Assembly (NCBI RefSeq): GCF_000698555.1
Contig: NZ_JFHE01000020.1
Location: 1-64,000, forward strand
Direction: 5' to 3'
Source of the DNA: Caballeronia grimmiae
Lineage (GTDB): Bacteria; Pseudomonadota; Gammaproteobacteria; Burkholderiales; Burkholderiaceae
Length of the DNA stretch: 64,000 bases
Position numbers and translations under genes: made by a program. Shown piece by piece: positions 60,070-64,000 of the stretch (the first letter of the stretch is position 1; each line of letters opens with the position of its first letter). The notes below the pieces were generated by a model. It saw only the letters and a program-made list of their open reading frames with translations, was not told the DNA's origin and ran no database searches.

Positions 60070-61290
60070 GTGTCGAACGCAACGAATCCGCTGGCGCTGC
60101 ACGCAGAACAGATCAGGCTTTTTAGCGAAACGCTCGATAAGACCGCACGGAAGGTGGCCAACGACGAGCTAACTTTCGGCGTTGAATTTCCGCAAGTGAC
60201 GGGTCCCGATGGCGAATGGGTGCGCCTGCCCGCCTCGCTTTCGGCAGGCTACGACGGCGACGCCTGGAGCCACGGCAACTGGTTTTGCGGCTTCTGGGTT
60301 GGGCTTCTGCTGACCTCGTACGTTCATACCGGCGAGGCACGATTCCTCGAATGGGCGCGTGCCCGCATGCTGCTGGTCGCGCAGCGCGCGCAGGATCCGA
60401 ACACGCACGACATCGGCTTCATCTTCGACAGCAGCGCAATACCGGGCCATCACATCACGGGCGACGAATGGTTCGCGAGCGTCGCGCTCGAAGCGGCCGA
60501 CAAGCTGCGCGCGAGGCTCGTGACGACACGCGACGGCGCGTACCTCGCGTCATGGGGACCGCTCTCCGATCCGCGTGGCCGCAGCGCATCCGCGATCGAT
60601 ACGATGGCGAATCTGTCGCTGCTGTACTGGGCCGCGAATCATGCCGATGACGGCAGCTACCGGCAAGCCGCCGACGCCCACGCCGAGATGACCGCGCGTG
60701 CCTTCGTCCGCGCCGACGACTCGACGTATCACGCCGTCGAATACGATGTTGAAAGCGGCGCACGCAAACGCGGCTACACGTTTCAGGGCGCTTTCGACGA
60801 GTCCGCGTGGAGCCGCGGCCAGGCGTGGGCGATCTACGGATACATCAACTCTGCGCGCGAGACGGGCAAGCGCGTGTATCTGGATCTGGCGGAACGGCTT
60901 GCCGACTACTACATGCGTCGCCTCGATGGCCGGCAGGTGCCGCCCTGGGACTTCGACGCCACGGGCCGCGACGCCGAGATCAAGGACACGGCTGCGGCTG
61001 CGGTGGTCGCATCGGCGCTCTTCGAAATGGCGCGGCTGCATCCCGATGCGCAAGCCGCCGCGAAGTGGCAGCGTCATGGCGCCGCGATGCTCGAAGCGTT
61101 GTGTCGCGATGAGTTCACGAAGGAAGGCCAGCATGGCCTGCTTCATAACTCTTGCTATTCGAAGCCGCACAATATCGGCGTGGACGGGGCGACCATGTTT
61201 GGCGACTTCTTCTTCGTCGAGGCGCTGTGCCGCGCGGTGCATCCGGGCAAGCTGCGCCCGCTCGACGATGCTCGTATTCCGCTTGCCTGA
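60070..61290 (+). CDS. Glycoside hydrolase family 88 (unsaturated glucuronyl hydrolase)
   Basis: 406 residues, alpha/alpha-barrel. GH88 enzymes hydrate the 4,5-double bond of unsaturated uronic acids left by polysaccharide lyases. The two catalytic aspartates are visible as Asp114 in NTHDIGFIF and Asp177 in SAIDTMANLSLLYW. No signal peptide, so the substrate must be imported, fitting the TRAP genes. It starts with GTG after AAGGAGA. A strong intrinsic terminator follows 23 bases after the stop. Confidence 0.9.
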   Translation: MSNATNPLALHAEQIRLFSETLDKTARKVANDELTFGVEFPQVTGPDGEWVRLPASLSAGYDGDAWSHGNWFCGFWVGLLLTSYVHTGEARFLEWARARMLLVAQRAQDPNTHDIGFIFDSSAIPGHHITGDEWFASVALEAADKLRARLVTTRDGAYLASWGPLSDPRGRSASAIDTMANLSLLYWAANHADDGSYRQAADAHAEMTARAFVRADDSTYHAVEYDVESGARKRGYTFQGAFDESAWSRGQAWAIYGYINSARETGKRVYLDLAERLADYYMRRLDGRQVPPWDFDATGRDAEIKDTAAAAVVASALFEMARLHPDAQAAAKWQRHGAAMLEALCRDEFTKEGQHGLLHNSCYSKPHNIGVDGATMFGDFFFVEALCRAVHPGKLRPLDDARIPLA

Positions 61291-61313
61291 CGCATTCGGT
61301 TTCTTTTTGAACG

Positions 61314-61344
61314 AAGCCGGCATCGTACGATGCCGGCTTTTTTT
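61314..61344 (+). terminator. Rho-independent terminator after the GH88 gene
   Basis: AAGCCGGCATCGT / ACGATGCCGGCTT forms a perfect 13-base stem (61314-61339; the central GTAC acts as the loop) followed by a run of Ts to 61344. It ends the GH88 transcript. Confidence 0.93.
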
Positions 61345-61552
61345 GTGCTCAAGCCTTTCGATAAGCTTGAGATTCACTACCACCTGGTGATTCATTTCGG
61401 CTCTTAAGTATTCGCTCCAAGCGGAATAGTTCCTGAGGATCATTCACCCGACGACGACTCCACCCGACCCGCGAACCTCCGTGGGATTGCGCTATGCTGA
61501 GGAAGCCTTGCTTCATTCAAAAAACGCTATCTACGGCGGGTGCCTATCGGAT

Positions 61553-64000
61553 ATGAACCTTCAGCGTAAAGCCACCACTGTCGATTCTTTGTCCGTACTG
61601 CTGCTGACGGTTGACCAGGACGGCGCTGTAACGCACCAGAACGAAGGCGCGCGGCGTTACTTCGGCCCCGCTGCTCACGCCGACGCCGTGCCTTTGCGAC
61701 AACTCATTTGCCCCGCCGATGTTCCCGCACTCGACGACGCCATCGCGTCGCTCGGCCCGGCCTGCCCCGAGCACGCCGTCTACGCGAGACTGCTTCGACT
61801 GGACGGCGAACCTATGTGGCACCGGCTGTGCCTGCAGTGCGTCGAGAACCGCGCGTCGGCGTTCACGGTGATCGGTGTCGATGTCCACGAATGCAAGCAT
61901 GCCGCCGAAGTTCAAGCAGAGAACGAGGCGCGTCTTATGTCTGCGTTCGAGGCGGCGGACCTCGGGGCATGGGAGTGGGACCTCGAAGCCGGAGTCGCCT
62001 GGATAACGCCCGTTCTCGCCCGGCTGTATGGCATCGAAGGCGACCCTGTAAAGGTGCCGCTTCGCTTGCTGTGGGACAAGGTGCCTCCGGAGGACCGGCA
62101 GCGGTTTCTCGTCTCAATCGATGACGCCCTCGCTAAAGGCGGCCCCTTCGAGCTTGAGTTCCCTGTCTCGCCGTGCAGCGGGACAGTCCGCTGGCTGCGA
62201 ATGCGGGCACACGTTACACGGCAAGCGCACACCGGAGCACAGCGCGTGTTCGGCATCACCTCCGATGTGTCGGAGATTCGTGCTGCGGCGGCGAGCCTTA
62301 CGCTAAGCGAGCGCCGTTACCGCGAATTGGCGCGCTCGTCGGGGGCGCTCGTGTGGTCGGCCAATCGCGATGGCGAGATGCAACCCATCGACGGAGACTG
62401 GGAAGCTTTCACCGGTTTGCCGCCGGAGCGGCTGGTTGGACATGCATGGATGGAACTCGTGCATCCGGATGACAAGGCCGAGCTGAGTGCCAAATGGGGC
62501 GAGGCGCTGCGTGAGCTGGGCGTTCGCGATGCCAGCTTCCGCATGCGAAGAGCCGACGGCGCGTACAGAATAATGCTCGCGAGAGCCGTACCCCTGTGCG
62601 ACGAACGCGGCGGACTGTACGAATGGTTTGGTACGACCATCGACGTGACAGAACAACGGCACGCCCAGGCGATCAGTGAGGCGCGCAATCTCCGGCTCGC
62701 GGTGGCGATGGAAGCGGCGAGCATCATCATTGTCACGCTGGATCTCGACAAGTACCTCTTCTCCATTGAAGGCGCCAGTACGAGCGCGTCTTTGAATCCG
62801 AGTTCGACCACAGCGACCACGCTCACGTATGACGAAGCGATGGCCCGCGTTCATACCGATGACCGCGGCATGCTCGAGGTCGGTATTCGACAGCTTCGGG
62901 CGAGCCGCAAAAACGCGATTCATTTCGAAGTGCGAATTCATCTGTCCGGAGAAGAACACTGGATGCACGGCAGTGCAGTGATGCAGCGCGGACAAGACGG
63001 CCGCGCCGACGTCATCGTCGCCAGTCTCTCGGACGTCAGCGAGCGCAAGCGCATGGAAATCGCGTTGCGTGATGCTGACAAGCGAAAAGACGAGTTCCTC
63101 GCGATGCTCGCGCATGAACTCAGGAATCCGCTCGCACCGCTGAGAACCGTGGTGAGCCTGCTTCGTCGCGGGGCGTCGGCGGGCGACCCTGAGCCGCTCA
63201 TCGCTTCGATGGAACGCCAGATTTCACACATGACGCGGCTCGTGGACGACCTGCTGGAAGTATCGCGCATCACGCAGGGCCGCATAGTTCTGCAGCGCGA
63301 GCCGCTGCTGATAGGCGGGGTCGTCTACGGCGCTGCGGAGTCGGTCGCTCAACAGGTCGACGAGAACAAGCAGACGATGACCATCGATGTTCCGAGGGAG
63401 ACCGTCTGGGTATGCGGTGACACGACGCGCATGGCGCAAATCGTGATCAACGTCCTGCACAACGCATGCAAATACACGCCTGCGGGTGGCGAGATTCGTG
63501 TACGCGTGTCGGCGGACGCCGCGCAAGTTCATATCGTCGTTGAGGATACCGGCGCTGGCATTGCCGCCGACTTACTGCCGCGAATTTTCGATTTGTTCTC
63601 GCAGGGCGAACGCACGCTCGATCGTTCCAAAGGAGGACTGGGCATTGGACTGTCTTTGGTGCGCAAGCTGGTCGAAATGCATGAAGGCTCGATTCGTATC
63701 GAAAGCCAGGGGCCCGGATGCGGGACAACAGTCACGATGTCGTTTCCGCGCCTGAATTCACCGGACGATGTCGTTCCCACTATCGTCGGGAAGATGCCCT
63801 TGCGTCCGGCGCGAAACGGCCTCCGCATCCTGATCGTCGATGACAACCGCGATGCGGCCGATTCCTTGTCACTGGTTTGCCAGTCAGAGGGCCATGTGAC
63901 GCGCGCCTGTTATGGGCCCAACGAAGCCCTGGAACAATACGTGGCGTTTGGTGCTGACGTCGCGCTGCTGGACATCGGCCTGCCCGGGATGAACGGGTAT
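61553..64000 (+). CDS. Multi-PAS hybrid histidine kinase, cut by the window end
   Basis: The first 816 residues are visible, without a stop. About four PAS/PAC-like modules occupy residues 10-500 (for example GAWEWDLEAGVAWITPVLAR, and GALVWSANRDGEMQPIDGDW followed by HPDDKAEL). No membrane helix is seen, so it is cytoplasmic. The HisKA box FLAMLAHELRNPLAPL puts the phosphorylated residue at His521. The ATPase domain has NVLHNACKYTP, DTGAGIAADL and GGLGIGLSLV. A receiver domain begins ILIVDDNRDAAD, with phospho-acceptor Asp807 in LLDIGLPGMNG. The start is ATG at 61553 with a weak ribosome binding site. The signal and output are not visible. Confidence 0.88.
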   Translation, partial: MNLQRKATTVDSLSVLLLTVDQDGAVTHQNEGARRYFGPAAHADAVPLRQLICPADVPALDDAIASLGPACPEHAVYARLLRLDGEPMWHRLCLQCVENRASAFTVIGVDVHECKHAAEVQAENEARLMSAFEAADLGAWEWDLEAGVAWITPVLARLYGIEGDPVKVPLRLLWDKVPPEDRQRFLVSIDDALAKGGPFELEFPVSPCSGTVRWLRMRAHVTRQAHTGAQRVFGITSDVSEIRAAAASLTLSERRYRELARSSGALVWSANRDGEMQPIDGDWEAFTGLPPERLVGHAWMELVHPDDKAELSAKWGEALRELGVRDASFRMRRADGAYRIMLARAVPLCDERGGLYEWFGTTIDVTEQRHAQAISEARNLRLAVAMEAASIIIVTLDLDKYLFSIEGASTSASLNPSSTTATTLTYDEAMARVHTDDRGMLEVGIRQLRASRKNAIHFEVRIHLSGEEHWMHGSAVMQRGQDGRADVIVASLSDVSERKRMEIALRDADKRKDEFLAMLAHELRNPLAPLRTVVSLLRRGASAGDPEPLIASMERQISHMTRLVDDLLEVSRITQGRIVLQREPLLIGGVVYGAAESVAQQVDENKQTMTIDVPRETVWVCGDTTRMAQIVINVLHNACKYTPAGGEIRVRVSADAAQVHIVVEDTGAGIAADLLPRIFDLFSQGERTLDRSKGGLGIGLSLVRKLVEMHEGSIRIESQGPGCGTTVTMSFPRLNSPDDVVPTIVGKMPLRPARNGLRILIVDDNRDAADSLSLVCQSEGHVTRACYGPNEALEQYVAFGADVALLDIGLPGMNGY

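Overview
Organism. Only DNA of a high-GC proteobacterium is visible, and gene content, codon use and protein style fit Burkholderiaceae, most likely the Paraburkholderia/Caballeronia group. Pointers are the many catabolic operons with their own LacI, IclR, GntR or AraC regulators, tripartite (TRAP) and NMT1-type ABC uptake systems, DUF3443 lipoproteins and Burkholderia-style porin sequence. No rRNA, tRNA, CRISPR array, intact insertion sequence or replication origin was recognised. The window looks like accessory territory of a chromosome 2 or megaplasmid: catabolic cassettes separated by decayed gene ends. That replicon assignment is inference.

Layout. (1) 0.4-15.4 kb is a CoA-linked catabolic island. 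A plus-strand arm holds an aldo/keto reductase, a type I CoA-transferase and an SDR. A nine-gene minus-strand operon holds an NMT1-type ABC importer, MaoC hydratase, enoyl-CoA hydratase, DUF4286 protein, FAH-family hydrolase, a second CoA-transferase, an AroE-like dehydrogenase and an IclR regulator. It is headed by a divergent LacI-family gene. The two CoA-transferases are close paralogues in opposite orientation. (2) 15.7-19.1 kb is a compact operon of four uncharacterised membrane-associated proteins, two carrying DUF4105-like domains. (3) 19.5-33.2 kb holds envelope and redox genes: a TAXI receptor, a DUF3443 lipoprotein with two Asp-Thr-Gly motifs, an NlpC/P60-like lipoprotein, a DUF4118 protein, an alpha/beta hydrolase coupled to a MipA/OmpV protein, a DUF3857-transglutaminase protein, a membrane-anchored catalase coupled to cytochrome b561, and an LLM-class oxidoreductase.

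(4) 33.6-42.8 kb holds a ClpC/ClpG-like unfoldase with an N-terminal zinc-finger-like segment, a possible 2OG-oxygenase-fold protein, a YafJ-type amidotransferase, a PRISE-like reductase, a decayed AraC gene, and a GntR-Dld pair for D-lactate. (5) 43.0-50.6 kb is a hydroxyproline module: GntR regulator, amidohydrolase, 4-hydroxyproline 2-epimerase, DapA-family deaminase, D-amino-acid dehydrogenase, GAF protein and MFS transporter. The chemistry runs trans-4-hydroxy-L-proline to cis-4-hydroxy-D-proline to pyrroline-4-hydroxy-2-carboxylate to alpha-ketoglutarate semialdehyde; the last dehydrogenase is not in the window. (6) 51.6-61.3 kb is a TRAP importer divergent from a MaoC / enoyl-CoA hydratase / acyl-CoA dehydrogenase / CaiB CoA-transferase / MaoC operon, then an AraC regulator and a GH88 hydrolase. 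A shared GTCCA-containing motif lies upstream of the TRAP, MaoC and GH88 genes, and each copy reads toward its gene. (7) A multi-PAS hybrid histidine kinase runs off the right edge.

Decay. At least six broken genes lie at cassette edges: an MFS tail, an epimerase head, an AraC/GlxA gene, an RraA tail, a Leu/Ile/Val-type binding-protein tail and a porin with two internal stops and a lost terminal stop. They mark past insertions and deletions and show where cassettes were joined.
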